Assembly: GCA_015179125.1 (NCBI GenBank)
Contig: WHVA01000346.1
Location: 60,985-124,984, forward strand
Reading direction: 5' to 3'
Source: Gautieria morchelliformis
Taxonomy: Eukaryota; Basidiomycota; Agaricomycetes; Gomphales; Gomphaceae
Length of the DNA stretch: 64,000 nt
Shown here: one piece after another, positions 10,084 through 22,045 of the stretch
Position numbering within the stretch: the first letter of the stretch is position 1
How the letters are laid out: every line of letters starts with the position of its first letter
Made by a program: the position numbers and the translations under genes
Notes under the pieces: generated by a model
Seen by the model: the letters and a program-made list of their open reading frames with translations, nothing else
Told to the model about the DNA's origin: nothing
Databases searched by the model: none

Positions 10084-13000
10084 ATGTCAATAAATCACTA
10101 ACAGCAACATCGGAAATACTAGCTAAGTGATCACCAGACCATTATGACATCCTTGCGATCCAAGAACTGCATATTGACTTCCTAGGCAATGCCAGGGCCA
10201 CTCCCAGCTGGTACTTGGTATACCCGGCGACCCACTTCCGAGACAAAGAAAAGCGCACGAGATCGATGATACTGGTAAGCAAGAAGATCACAACGGGCAT
10301 ATGGAGAGCGGTAGAAATAGGGATGCCAGATGTCACAGCAATAAAAATCAAAACAAATATGGGTGAGGTGCTGGTCATAAACATCTATGCTGACTGCACA
10401 CATTCGGACAGCATAAGAGCCATGAAGGAGTACGTGCAGAGAAGCGCAGCGGAAGAAAGCACGCAAGGACAAGAGGCAGCAGGTATGGTATCTAACTAAC
10501 TAGGCGACTTCAATAGACACCATCTGATGTGGGACGAGCTGTGGAACTCGCACCTGTTTACCAGAGTCAACCTAGACGAAGCACAGGTTCTGTTGGACGT
10601 GATCACAGATAATGACCTGCACATGGCTCTGCCAAAGGACACGCCCACACTTAAGGCAATGGTGACCGGAAATTACACCCACACAGATAACCACTGGAAG
10701 ACCGACCCCCCAAAAGCGACCACTTCCCGGTCGACACTACGCTTGACGTCACCGTCAGGGCGAGCACGCAGCCGCCCAAGTCAAACTACAGACAAGTTGA
10801 CTGGAATGAGTACAGCAAACAACTCAGAGCGAGGCTCGGGGAAATGATCAGCGAACCAGCTCCGACCACCCCACAACAGTTCCACCGCCTCCTGCAAGCA
10901 CTAACAGATGCCATAGCACCCACCACAGAAGAGCTAGTGCCAAAGAGCAAGCCATCACCTTATGTAAAGCGATGGTGGTCGCTGCAGTTAACGCGTGCCA
11001 GAGCTGACACCAGGTGGCTGGGCAGGAGAGCTTATGCACGATGCAATGACCCGGCGGATGCAGCGCATGAGGTGTACAGAGTCGCAAGAAACAAATAGGC
11101 GGAGGCCATCGAGAAGTCAAAGAAAGACCATTGGAAGGACTTCCTCGATAGCATAGACCAGAGAACAATCTGGACAGCGCGTAGATACGCATCAGCGGAC
11201 ACAACTGATGGGGGGCGCGCTCGGATACCGACGCTAACAATAGTACAAGCAAATGGGATGCGAATGGTCGCAGAGACCAACAACCAAAAAGCTGACTTGC
11301 TATTCGACACGTTCTTCCCAAAACCGCGTGTCAACACCGAGAGCATCCTGCCAGACTACGAGTACCCAGCCCCAGCTTTTGAGTATGAGCCGATATCCGA
11401 TGCACAGATACGCAGGGCTGTAGACAAGCTCAACCCGTTTAAACCCCCGGGAGAGAACGGTATCCCAAATATACTCATAAAACAGTGTATTGATGTGCTC
11501 CTGCCCTATATAGGACCCCTCTACCGAGCCACGTTCGAACTCAAGACTTACCTGGCAGAGTGGAGAGACTCAATCACGAGGGTCCTCCGCAAGCCAGGAA
11601 AAGCTGATTACACAGTGCCGGGAGCGTACAGACCAATAGCACTATTAGACACGATAGGAAAGGTGCTATCAGCCTGTGTGGCGGAGGATTTGGTGAAGAT
11701 GACCGAGACACACTGTTTACTGCCTGACAACCATTTTGGCTGCAGACCGGGGCGAACGACTACAGACGCGGTACACTACATAGTAGCAGAAGCGAAGGAT
11801 GCATGGAGGTGAGGGAAAGTAATTGGAGTGCTGTATCTGGACATCAAGGGGGCTTTCCCGAGCATTATCTTGGACAGACTCACTCATAACATGCGCAGAC
11901 GAGGGGTACCGGTCGAGCACACCGACTGGATACACAGAAAGGTTCAAAATAGGCTCACAACGGTTAGCTTCGATGACCACACCTCTGCAACCAGACCGAT
12001 AGGGCGCGGCATGGACCAAGGGTGCCCCCTGTCCGCCATCGCCTACCAGTTTTACAATGGAGACCTGCTGGACATAGCGCAGAGGAAAAAGGGGGAGGGC
12101 AGCGTAGGCTTCGTGGACAACACGACCATCATAGCGGAAGGGGCTGACTTTTGAGAAGCTTTCAGCAGGCTGACAGACATAATGGTCAGACCTTATGGGG
12201 CATGCAGCTGGGCCGAGAGGCATGAGTGCCAGTTTTCAATGGACAAGTTTGTGCTAATGGGGCTCACCAGACGCAGAGAGAACGACCCCACAAAGATGAA
12301 CAAAACCAGATTGGTGGTCAGACCGTCAATAAAAATCGGTGAGCATGTCATAGAACCCACAGCAACACACAAGCTCCTGGGGGTGATCATAGACCAGGAG
12401 CTGAGATTTAAGGAACACACAAACTATGCGCTGAAGAAGGGGGAAGCATACATCGACCAATACAGGAGGTTGGCAAGGCCGACCAAAGGAATTACAGCTA
12501 AGCATATGAGAACTTACTATCTAACCGTGGCAGTGCCAAAATTGCTTTACACCGCTGATGTATTTCTTATACCAGCAAGCAAAAGGGGCAAGGAGACCAA
12601 GGGAAAGATAAATAAGCTAGCACATATTCAAAGGCAAGTGGCGCTGGACATTACAGGGGCCCTCAGAACAACGGCCACAGACACGCTCGAAGCGTATGCC
12701 AACCTCATGCCATTCCCAATGCTGGTGTCCAAGCTGGTACACAAGGCAGCAGTGAGGCTGGCATGCCTACCAGACGGTCACCCGCTTGCAGCAAAAGTAA
12801 GGAAAGCAGCGAAAAGATACGTACAGCGCCACCGGTCACTGCTCCACGAGGTCCTGCACGCTTACAGACTAAACCCAGACAAGATGGAAAAGATCCAGAC
12901 AGTTGTATTGGGACCAAAGTGGACCCTAGCCTTCAGCACACGGATTCCATATGACAAGGAACAGGCAATTGAGCAGATAGAGACAGAAAGAGCAGAAGTG

Positions 13001-14032
13001 ATCGTCTTTTCGGACGGGTCATGTTTAGAAGGCGGAATTGGGGCGGCAGTGGTGTTATACAGGAACGGGAGGGAACAGAGATCGGCGCGGCTGTACATGG
13101 GGCCGGAAAGCAAACACATGGTGTTCGGGGCAGAGCTGAAAACGGGGGTGGCAATGGGAGTCAAAATGCTAAAAACAGAGAGGAGCGGCAGCTACGTAGT
13201 CGCCCTGGACAACCAGGCGGCAATCCGAACAACCAGAAAGGAGAGCGCCATACCAGGGCAATATCTAGTCAACCCGGTACACAGACAAATTCAGGATGTC
13301 GTCGAGCAGCAGGCAGGAGCGAGTGTGGTGATGAGGTGGGTACCGGGACACGAGGGGGTAGAAGGAAACGAAAGGGCAGATGCAGAGGCGAAGAGGGAAG
13401 CAAAGGGAGAGACCAGCGACCAGCAAGAAATACCGATAGAGTGTCGGGGAGTCCTACCGATAAGCAGAGCGGCCGAGACGCAGAGACACAGCATCGAGCT
13501 AAAGCGGCAGGCGAGGGCAGCATTCGCTAAGTCACCCAGAGCACAGTTTGCACTTGAAATTGACTCTACAATGCCTTCCGCAGCGTTCTCAGAGATAACT
13601 CAGAACATGCCGCGAAAGCACACGAGCATACTCATACAGCTCAGGACGGGCCACATAGCGCTAAACAAGCACATGCACAAGATAGGCAAAGCTGACTCAC
13701 CAATGTGCCCTGCATGCCAAAACACGCCAGAAATGGTTCATCACTATGTGTTTCGATGCCCAGCTTACAGCGGGCATAGGAAGATGTTGGAAAAGAGACT
13801 CAGAAGGGGATCCAAGTCCGTGAAGACACTCCTAGGGGGGCACAGAGCCATGGAACACTTGTTCAGATACATACACGAAACAGGACGGTTCGAGAAGTCG
13901 CATGGGAGCATGACGCTCCAAACAGGCACGGACATACCCAGGGCTACACCCACGAGGTACAAGCTGAGACAGCGATCGAGAGGTGAGAAGGAAACAATTG
14001 GACACAAAACATGTACGCACCGTCTTACATAG
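10084..14032 (+). pseudogene. LINE A ORF2: endonuclease, reverse transcriptase, RNase H
   Basis: AP-endonuclease remnants are DILAIQELHID (about 10148), LGDFNRHHLMWDE (about 10503) and, in a shifted frame, the SDHFP motif near 10715. RT motifs include NPFKPPGENGIPN, RPIALLDTIGKVLS, HFGCRPGRTTTDA, LDIKGAFPSI and GMDQGCPLSAIAYQFYNGDL. The catalytic box reads VDN (about 12115) where LINE B has VDD, so the RT is catalytically dead. RNase H keeps its acids: SDGSCLEGG, AELKTGV, ALDNQAA, WVPGHEGVEGNERAD (13010-13390). A CPACQN...HH...RC knuckle lies at about 13710. Stops occur at 10129, 11096, 11810 and 12152, with further frameshifts in the endonuclease. Confidence 0.9.
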
Positions 14033-14067
14033 GGCGTGGCCCCAAAAGACGATAAATTGGAATATTA

Positions 14068-14069
14068 AA

Positions 14070-14101
<32 letters not shown>
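14068..14101 (+). other. Poly(A) tail of LINE A
   Basis: An A-run interrupted by a single G directly follows the LINE 3' UTR. LINE B ends with the same 3' UTR motif (CGTCTTACATAGGGCG) before its own A-run. This marks the 3' end made by target-primed reverse transcription. Confidence 0.9.
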
Positions 14102-15450
14102 ACAGAGGAGGACAAGGTGCGGACATTAATGTTCAGATTTATCGTCGACTGTAACAGTGATCACGTGGCGCGTGCCTGATCGCCGTCCGTGGACATTCTT
14201 CTTGCAGCCGGGTTGCTCTTGTTGTGATAAATGCAACTATCCTATTTTAAATCATTTATATATAAAAGAAACTAATAAAGAAAGAAAACAAGAAAAAGAT
14301 CAAAAAGATAGAAATGACACTCAGGATAGACGTCGGCGCAGACGACGAGCACATGAATTTATTACTTGCTACCTTACCCATAGATCGGGTAAGGTATAGA
14401 GGTTCGGGCATCGACCACGTGCGGTCAATCAGGGATAGCGCGCCTATCGAGTGATGGCATCAGCCATGACGTCGACAGGCACCAAGAAGGTGCGGGCACC
14501 AAACGCCGCAGAGAGTAATAGACTGCGCAGGAGCACAGGGTACTGTGGAGTGATTTGAGAATATCATCCACAGTACACACACTCAATTAGCTGCCCCACA
14601 GAAAAGGCACAGAGACAGCGGCCCCATCACCAAGCCTAGCATTTATGCTAGGCAGGGCAGATTTAACTCCATTTTCTCTTTGAACTCCATGACACCGACT
14701 GACTATTATCCTAACATCATGTGGACAGGGGCTTTGTATGCTAGGAACAGATCTCTATTCCAAAACCTAAACAATCCTAACACTATCTCCATCACCCCAT
14801 GACTTTATGACTATAAATTAGTCACCCCTTAGTTACAAGTAGCTTTTCGACCCATCTGTCCAATATCTTGAACACTAGTAGTTACTATTAACATAGTATA
14901 AATAACTAGTACAAATGTATGAACGATATCATCCAGAATTGATTATTTTTACCCCCCCTGAAACCACTGTAGTCTTGTTTGATAGCTACAGGGTCCAAAT
15001 CTTGATAGTTTATTCCAAATATTCGTGGAGGGTTCACTATCACTGTTTACTCTATACTACCTTAAAAGAGAACACTTTTGATTTGGTTATCCCTTGGATC
15101 GACACCATTCTTCTGTCGACACGGTCACGTGACTCTCATCCATCAGTGTCGGGCGCGCCTTGAAAGGCTTAGTCAGCACATAGAAGAGAGGCGAACACAG
15201 TGGTCCCAACCACTGAGCAATAGATCTTATTTGTTAAAAGGCACCAATTAACATCCTAATCCAAAAGCTCTCACATGTGGAACTGGACTTCAATTTGCCA
15301 TACAGGTGGTTCTGACTTAAAATATTTCCATGCTCACATAATAACTTTCATCCCAGCTGGAATCTGTCAGGGCTAATAATTATCAGCAACAAACACACTC
15401 AATACACAGTATACCCTGTCCAATTCACGAAGACTCGGAGCCTATGGCAG
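14102..15450. other. No gene recognised
   Basis: A mixed, partly AT-rich stretch with stops in all frames and no repeat partner in the window. The only open stretch, about 80 codons at 14915-15163, has no recognisable motif. The first bases after the poly(A), AGAGGAGG, resemble the target context before gypsy A, but the match is too short to use. Confidence 0.5.
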
Positions 15451-16798
15451 CTAAATTCTCAGATTAATAGTCATCAGCAGCCTTGCAGCAGCGTAAGCCC
15501 GAGTTGTGTTTGACCGCGTCAAGTTCACCCTCCCAGCTGAGCCTTTGGGCTTCACGCGCTGGCCAGCGCTACTACCATCGTCGCCTCCTTCACGATCGGT
15601 CCGAGTCAAACGCTTGCCTAGTGTTTTTAACGTGGAAGTCAAAGGAGTAAGTGTAGAACTTGGGGCCATGTTTGCCGCAAGTTGGAATGTCTCGATGAAC
15701 TTCTCGTGGATTCCTTTAAGTTCATTTTCCACCTGAACATATGCACCTGGGTCGATGGCGTGCATTTCGCTGAAATCCTCCTCGGCAGAGATGTATGCTG
15801 CTCAGAGATCACTCCACAGGGTATTCAATTTATCTCTGACCTTGGACAACTTTGACCCCTCAAGGAAGCACTTCTGGGTTTCTGCATCAAATGAGGATTC
15901 AGTCGTCATGATTGTAAACCTTGTGGAATTGCTAGGAGACTGCGGGAACATTTGTAAGAAGGCTTTCTCCTGTAAGCTCAGCCACTCTTCTCGGTCCTCA
16001 GTGGTATGATGATCTGTTGGCGATGAGGAGCTGGAATCATCAGGTGGGAGCGTATAATAGAAAATCTGCCAAATGGCGATCCACCACAGTGACTCCAGGT
16101 CATGCAGAGAGTTGTGACAAAATTCTTTCGGCATGTCTTTGTATGAAGCGTAGGGGTTGAACAAATACATTTCTTCGGCAACCTCACAAGCCATGAAATT
16201 GATTGTTCCCTACAGACACTTTTGATAAGGGCGAATGACAGAACAGGCATGTAGATGTACCGTTCGAGTGTTATGAGCGGGAGTAATGTCAGACTCCTGC
16301 TTCATATATTCCAGGTCACTCAGCAAGCCAACATTTTCACAGACAAGTATGTTTCCTGGGCTGATATCCCTGTGTACCCACCGATATGTTGCCATCAGTT
16401 GGAGAGCTGATTGATGAAAATGATAAGTATGACGAATCGAATGGAAAGTTAGTATGCACCAATGGCAGCATCCCTCATCGCCAAGAAAAATTGGGGCAGA
16501 TTACGGATAGAGTATATCGGCTGTGCAACTTGTGCAAAAATAAGACGATAGTGTGCCTTTGGCCAATATACGCGTCAGATCAAGGGCATTGTGAGGTACA
16601 TAGCTGTCCTGTGTCAAGAGTGGGGTCCCATTCTTTTCTACCTACCCGACATTTCTAGCTACTTATATAGTGTAACTAGAACAATGACGAGAGAACAATG
16701 GCAGAAGAACAATAACCTTTGCACTTGTGGGTGCTTGTGTGCGCGTCCGATCTCTCCTTATCTGCAACTAGACAGCGTAGCTGTCTTACAGCATAGTT
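15451..16798 (-). pseudogene. FunK1-type protein kinase, C-terminal half (split by LINE B)
   Basis: Read on the minus strand, the pieces in order are: LPQFFLAMRDAAIG (about 16490-16450), a short intron, LQLMATYRWVHRDISPGNIL (about 16405-16350), LLSDLEYM (about 16315), an intron, NFMACEVAEEMYLF (about 16205), the C-lobe ESLWWIAIWQIFYY (about 16100) and a basic tail ending near 15451. HRDISxGNIL and SDLEY are the catalytic-loop and metal-binding motifs of the fungal FunK1 family (Pfam FunK1). The N-lobe is 12 kb away at 28667-29863 on the same strand, because LINE B and its nested elements sit between. Several stops also break the segment before the catalytic loop. FunK1 targets are not known. 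Confidence 0.85.
16788..16798. repeat. 11 bp target-site duplication of LINE B, left copy
   Basis: ACAGCATAGTT here is identical to 28667-28677, just after the LINE B poly(A). The two copies delimit the insertion. Confidence 0.88.
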
Positions 16799-16814
16799 CC
16801 AAAAAAGAACAGAG

Positions 16815-19023
16815 ATGAGACGACTGGGGAGAACATCATACGCGAAAACAAGGGACCCAACACACCTGTCGCACGAGGAATACAGAAGCGCTATAAATAG
16901 ATACGCGGAGGCGATAGAAGGGTCGAAGAGAGAGCACTGGGCGGAATTCCTTGGGAACATAGACCAAAAGACAGTTTGGACAGCACACAGATACGCTTCG
17001 GCCGGCGCATCTGATGGGGGACTAGCGAGGGCACCAACGCTAGAAATACAAAAAGAGAACGGCACGAAAGAGGCAGCGGAAACAAATGAACAGAAAGTGG
17101 ACATGCTATTCGAAACGTTCTTCCCCAGACCAATGGCCGCAGCGGAACGAATACCGACAGACTACGAATACCCCCCCCCCCCAGCGTTTGAGTACCAGCC
17201 GATAACCGACGAGCAAATACGGAAAGCAGTGAACAAGCTCAACCGGTTTAAAGCTCCAGGAGAAAACGGTATTCCAAACGAGATGATAAAACAGTGCATT
17301 GACGTCCTCCTACCTTATATAGGACCCCTTTTCCGCGCCACGTTCGACCTACAAGTGTACCCGGCAGAGTGGAGGGATTCAATCACGAAGGTGCTACGGA
17401 AACCAGGGAAAGCTGATTATACGATCCCAGGGGCGTACCGGCCCATAGCCTTGCTCGATACGATAGGCAAAGTATTATCGGCATGCGTGGCAGAGGATCT
17501 GGTCATGATGTCAGAGAAACACCGACTGCTACCCGACAACCACTTCGGCTGCAGACCGGGACGAACGACCACGGACGCCATACACTACGTAATAGGACGA
17601 GTGAAGGACGCGTGGAGGAGAGGGAGAGTGCTGGGAGTGCTATATCTGGACATCAAGGGGGCCTTCCCCAGCATTGTACTAGAAAGGCTGACCCACAACA
17701 TGCGCAGGAGAGGGATACCACACGAGTACACGGACTGGATAGATAGAAAACTCCGAAACAGGCTCACCTCCGTCAGCCTAGATGACTACAGATCAGCAAC
17801 CAGACCCATAGGATGAGGAATGGACCAGGGATGCCCCCTGTCCGCAATCACCTACCAATTTTACAACGGGGACCTGATCGAAATCGCTCAAGAGACAAGA
17901 GGAGAGGGATGCGTGGGATTTGTCGACGACACTACTATAATAGCAGAAGGGAAGGATTTGGAAGAGGCATTCAATAAGCTGAGAGACATAATGGTCAGGC
18001 CGGGGGTGGCGTATAGCTGGGCCAGGAATCACCACTGCCAGTTCGCGGTAGACAAATTTGGACTGATGGGACTCACCAGACAGAGAGAGAAAGACCCATC
18101 GAAGCCGAGGAAAACGAAACCAGCAAAGAGACTGTCGATAAAGGTGGGACAGCACGTGATTCGGCCCACAGCGACGCACAAGTTCCTAGGGGTTATCATG
18201 GACCAGGAACTGAGATTTAAGGAACATGTCAATTACACGTTGAAGAAGGGGAGGCATACATAGGACAGTACAAAAGACTGGCGAGACCGTCAAGGGGAAT
18301 AGTAGCTAAGTACATGAGAAACTACTACCTGATGGTCGCGATACCAAGATTACTGTACGCCGCTGACGTCTTCCTCACCCCAGCGACAGACAGAGCAAAG
18401 GGCACGAAGGGATTCGTGAACAAGTTAGGAAGAATTCAAAGACAGGTCGTGCTAGACATCACAGGCGCACTTAGAACCACGGCAACTGACACTCTTGACG
18501 CACATGCCAACCTCCTCCCATTCCCGCTAATGGTCACCAAAATAGTACACAGAGCAGCTGTGCGTCTGGCGAGCCTACCCCAAAGCCACCCGCTAGCAGG
18601 AAGAACTAGAAGAGCAGCAAAGAGGTACGTCAAACGGCACAGATCCCCCCTCCATGAGATGATGCACGCCTTCGAGCTAAGCCTGGACAAGATGGAGAAA
18701 ATACATACGGTGGTACTCGGGCCCAAATGGAAGCCGTCATTCAGCATGAGGATCCCGTCCACCAAAGGAAAGGCCATAGAGGAAATAAATGCGGACAGAG
18801 CGGATGTAATAGTATACACAGATGGCTCAAGCATGGAAGACGGTGTAGGGGTGGCAGCAGTTTTGTACAGGAATGGGATAGAATGCAGAATGGTGAGGAT
18901 ACACATGGGACCACAAAGCGAGCACACCGTGTTCAAGGCCGAATTGGCGGCCACAGCGATTGGAGCCAAAATGCTGAACGCAGAGAGGGGCGAGAGATTC
19001 ACGATAGCCCTAGACAGCCAAGC
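16815..19023 (+). pseudogene. LINE B ORF2, reverse transcriptase to mid-RNase H
   Basis: RT motifs are RFKAPGENGIPNEM, RPIALLDTIGKVLS, HFGCRPGRTTTDA, LDIKGAFPSI, GMDQGCPLSAI and the catalytic FVDDT (about 17922), intact here unlike in LINE A. A single TGA at 17814, where LINE A has CGC (Arg), fits CGA to TGA. A frameshift lies near 18250. RNase H starts at YTDGSSMEDGVG (about 18817) and breaks off at ALDSQA, exactly at the gypsy C insertion; it resumes at 27708. Confidence 0.9.
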
Positions 19024-19238
19024 TGTAAATAACCCGTGTATCTACATGTACATTAGTTATTACATAATCCCAGTGGGCCCATTAGGGACCCACTGTATAG
19101 TTTATGCGTGGGAACTGGTTAGTGGCTCCCATAGCATCTTACTCTTACCTGTCACTACGTAGCATTCAGAATACCACTCATTGGTCAAGTTCTGTTGTGC
19201 CCTTGTGATACAAGGTCTTAAGATCGACATCCTTTACA
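19024..19238 (+). repeat. 5' LTR of gypsy C (215 bp)
   Basis: Differs from the 3' LTR at GAACTGG/GAACCGG, TTAGTGG/TTAGCGG and ATAGC/ATCGC. Two of the three changes are CG to TG in this copy. Confidence 0.95.
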
Positions 19239-19376
19239 CTTTTTTGAACTATCCTGCGGTTGATCGCCACGCGACCAACTGGTAGTGGATTCGAAGCAAT
19301 CTTGAAAAAGATCACTGCGTCGACGACTAAACATTGTTGAGACCCTCCAGTAGACCCTCTACTGTCGGCTGCGAGC

Positions 19377-20104
19377 ATGATGATTCCACGCAGTCGAAGA
19401 CGGACACGAGTGATGAGCTCGAGGTCCACACCCCAGGTGCAGCCCAGTGACATAACGGCTGATGCTACCCTGGACCTAGAGACCAGGACGATGGAAGACG
19501 GAGAGATCGTAGATCTCACCGCCCTCGTCCCCTCAGCAGAGGACGAGGAAAATGCCAACCACGTCTCGTCGAGCGTGGCCGAAGAAGAGACGACGCCGAG
19601 CAATGAGCCGGCACCGCCCCCCATCTCTCTCTGCCCAAGGACAAAGGAAAGGGCAGAGAAGTCTCGCCGTCTTCAGACGGTAGAGCAACAACGTCGAGGC
19701 GGGCACAGAGCCACGACTCAAACCGACGCTCACGAAGTAGAGCGACGATGATCGTCCCTGAAGGAGGACGACGGCAAAAGAGACGAGCCCCAGATGATGG
19801 TCAGGACTCGGAATACTCAAGCTCTAGTCGCAAGAGCTCGAGGGCTCACGCCATCGACCACGAGACGGCAGAAGCCCTGAACAAACAGGTGCAGGCTGCG
19901 CTGCACCGAAGTACACTGACGCGCCACAAGCACAATCAGCTGGCATCGCAGCTTGACAATGCCGCCGCCGCCCTAATGGCAATCTGCAAAGAACTCCACC
20001 AGGCGGAGGAGGTCAGGCTGCAAGACGCAGCCATGCTGGAGGACGTCCAGAAAGCACACCGCCCACGCGGTGAACGCGACGCAACTCGTCCGAGCTCGCG
20101 ATAG
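19377..20104 (+). pseudogene. Gypsy C N-terminal ORFs of unknown function
   Basis: Two adjoining open frames lie between the 5' LTR and gag. The first (19377-19751, 124 codons) is acidic then Arg-rich. The second (19748-20104, 118 codons) overlaps it by four bases, starts with a basic patch (RRQKRRAPDDGQD) and then forms a likely coiled helix (EALNKQVQAALHRS..., AALMAICKELHQAEEVR). The helix composition resembles the N-terminal part of the gag frame that starts at 20162, so these may be displaced 5' portions of one long Gag. No known domain is recognised. Confidence 0.5.
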
Positions 20105-20161
20105 TCCGCAGCTAACGAAGGCAGTCGCGACGCGAGCCGAAAGGAGCGAGACAAGCAGCAA

Positions 20162-21891
20162 ATGCCACCGCCAGCCGTCCCGGTCGAACAGGACGTAAGG
20201 TTCGGGAACGAACCTCAGGAGCAACCGGCTGCCCCAACGGACAGCCATAAAACGATCCAACAGATCGTTAGGGAGCAGGTCGCCTCAGAGCCTGACTCTG
20301 AAATGACGACCGAGAGCTTAGAGCTCGAGGTCACACACTGGCAGCGTAAAGAAGCCGCAGCCACGCGCCGCCACACATGGGCACTCGAGCTACTAGCGAA
20401 GAACGCTGAGGAAACGGTGGCCCACAGCCACACTGCTCAGCTACCCGACGAGCAGCTCACGCAAGCCGTACAAGACGCACGGCAAGCGCGCGCAGCCTAC
20501 AACAGCAGGCTACGGATCCGCAACGTGGCACTGACCGGGGACACCAGGCACAAAATGCCCCTGGAACCGAGAGGACAAAATGCTCCCAATCCCGAGCCCG
20601 ATCCGGGCCCAGGGCCCGTCAGGGCATATAACAGCCTGCCCCGCGCGGCGTCACAACCGCGCGAGAGATCCATGGCCCCAACGGAAGGCCAGGGAATCCC
20701 TGACCAGGCCGACATCGTACCAATGGAGCCGTATGACGCGATCACACGGATGATCCACGTGGCGTTAGCAGACGCCGCAGACACAGACCCGGAGAAGTCT
20801 GTGCTAGCAAAGGCCGGCGTAAAATTGGCCCACCCCGAGCCATATGCAGGGGGATCGGACCTTGAAGAGTTTGAAGTCTTCGTGGCAGCCATCCTACAAT
20901 GGCTAAAAATGAATTGCCTCCTAGGGCCAACCAGCATTGACACGCAGGTCGGCTATGTGGGCACTCGCCTCACCGGCGAAGCCCAGGAGTGGTTCTTTCG
21001 AAACGTTGAACGCTTCGATCGCCAGGTCCACAGCTGGACGCTGGAGTCAGTGATGCAAGGCCTTCAAAAGAGGTTCCTGCACACACTGACATACCATCAC
21101 CCATCGAATAAATTCGACGCGGTCATGCAAGGCATGAAAACCGTTCAGGAGATGCTGAACGAGCTCACGAAATACGTGGCACGAATGATACAGCTGCCAG
21201 ACGAGTACACGTTCCGGAGACGGTTCATATTGCGCTACGCGAAACGCTGCGCAACGAAGTCCTCAAAAAGGGCTATAATGCCGAGAGCAGCTCAATAGAG
21301 CAACTCTTCGAGATGGCCCGAATGATCGAGGAGGCATCCCGATACAACATGGGGATGCGCCGTGCAGAAAGTGCAGCAGCAACGGCAAGCGCCGCCCGGC
21401 TCACAGGGAGCAAGCCGTTGACACAAACGGGCCTGACCAGGCCCAGCCTGTTCGCAAGAAGCGGAACAAGACAACGGCTACCGCCCCCACGCCCAGCACA
21501 AACTGGATGCCCGCCTGAAGCTAAACAGCCTCAAGCATCAGGATCGTCCCCGCGACCTGCCCCACCGACGAAAACGTCGGGCTGGCCCAATGACAGGCCC
21601 AGCGGCAGCCAAAGCAACACCACATGCTTTGAATATGGCCAGGCTGGCCACAAGAAGGCAGAATGCCCCCGACTTAGGTCCGGTATAAGGACGGCGGCCG
21701 TGAGGCACGACGGTGAAGCCGAGGATCCGGAGACGGATCCCGATCAAAACTCTCTTCAGCGGATTGATGAGGAGGGGGAGGGTGATCCCCAACCCAATGA
21801 CACTCCGGATAACGGAGACACGCCCGCTGAAGAGTGGGACCCTGAGCCGTCCCAATACGAAGGACGAAGACAAAGAGCCACGGGTACATAG
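20162..21891 (+). pseudogene. Gypsy C gag with defective zinc knuckle
   Basis: The capsid region is recognised by PEPYAGGSDLEEFEVFVAAIL and YVGTRLTGEAQEWFFRNV followed by a helical capsid C-domain (about 20835-21290). A frameshift near 21235-21300 moves the frame to LFEMARMIEEASRYN... and a Pro/Thr-rich linker. The nucleocapsid knuckle reads CFEYGQAGHKKAEC (about 21628-21670): the second Cys of the CCHC motif is Tyr (TAT for TGT), so zinc binding is lost. The frame ends in an acidic tail at 21891. After it there is no aspartic protease motif before the RT. Confidence 0.8.
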
Positions 21892-22045
21892 GATTACCCA
21901 AGCGCCGACGCAGAACCTGGCTCATTGAAGCCAGGAGGACGAGTCGCGGGACGACTCGTCCTCGAACTCACCCTACAGTCGTAGGGAGAGATGCTCTCAC
22001 CTAACGGTGAAAGCGATGGGAAAGAGGAAAGTGGGCCCGTGAGCC

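Larger units (their letters stand above)
8415..14101 (+). mobile_element. LINE A: RNase H-bearing non-LTR retrotransposon
   Basis: The order is a Gag-like ORF1 with zinc knuckles, then ORF2 with AP-type endonuclease, reverse transcriptase, RNase H and a C-terminal CCHC-like knuckle, then poly(A) at about 14068-14101. This matches the fungal Tad/I-like groups that keep RNase H. The left end abuts the gypsy A LTR, so the true 5' end is missing. A second 5'-truncated copy is at 16799-28666. Stops and frameshifts make it inactive. Confidence 0.9.

Noticed and set aside
19279..19296. TGGTAGTGGATTCGAAGC as tRNA primer-binding site of gypsy C
   Set aside because: Its complement resembles a tRNA T-loop and CCA, but the spacing from T-loop to CCA is too short for a tRNA 3' end, and it lies ~40 bp from the LTR instead of next to it.
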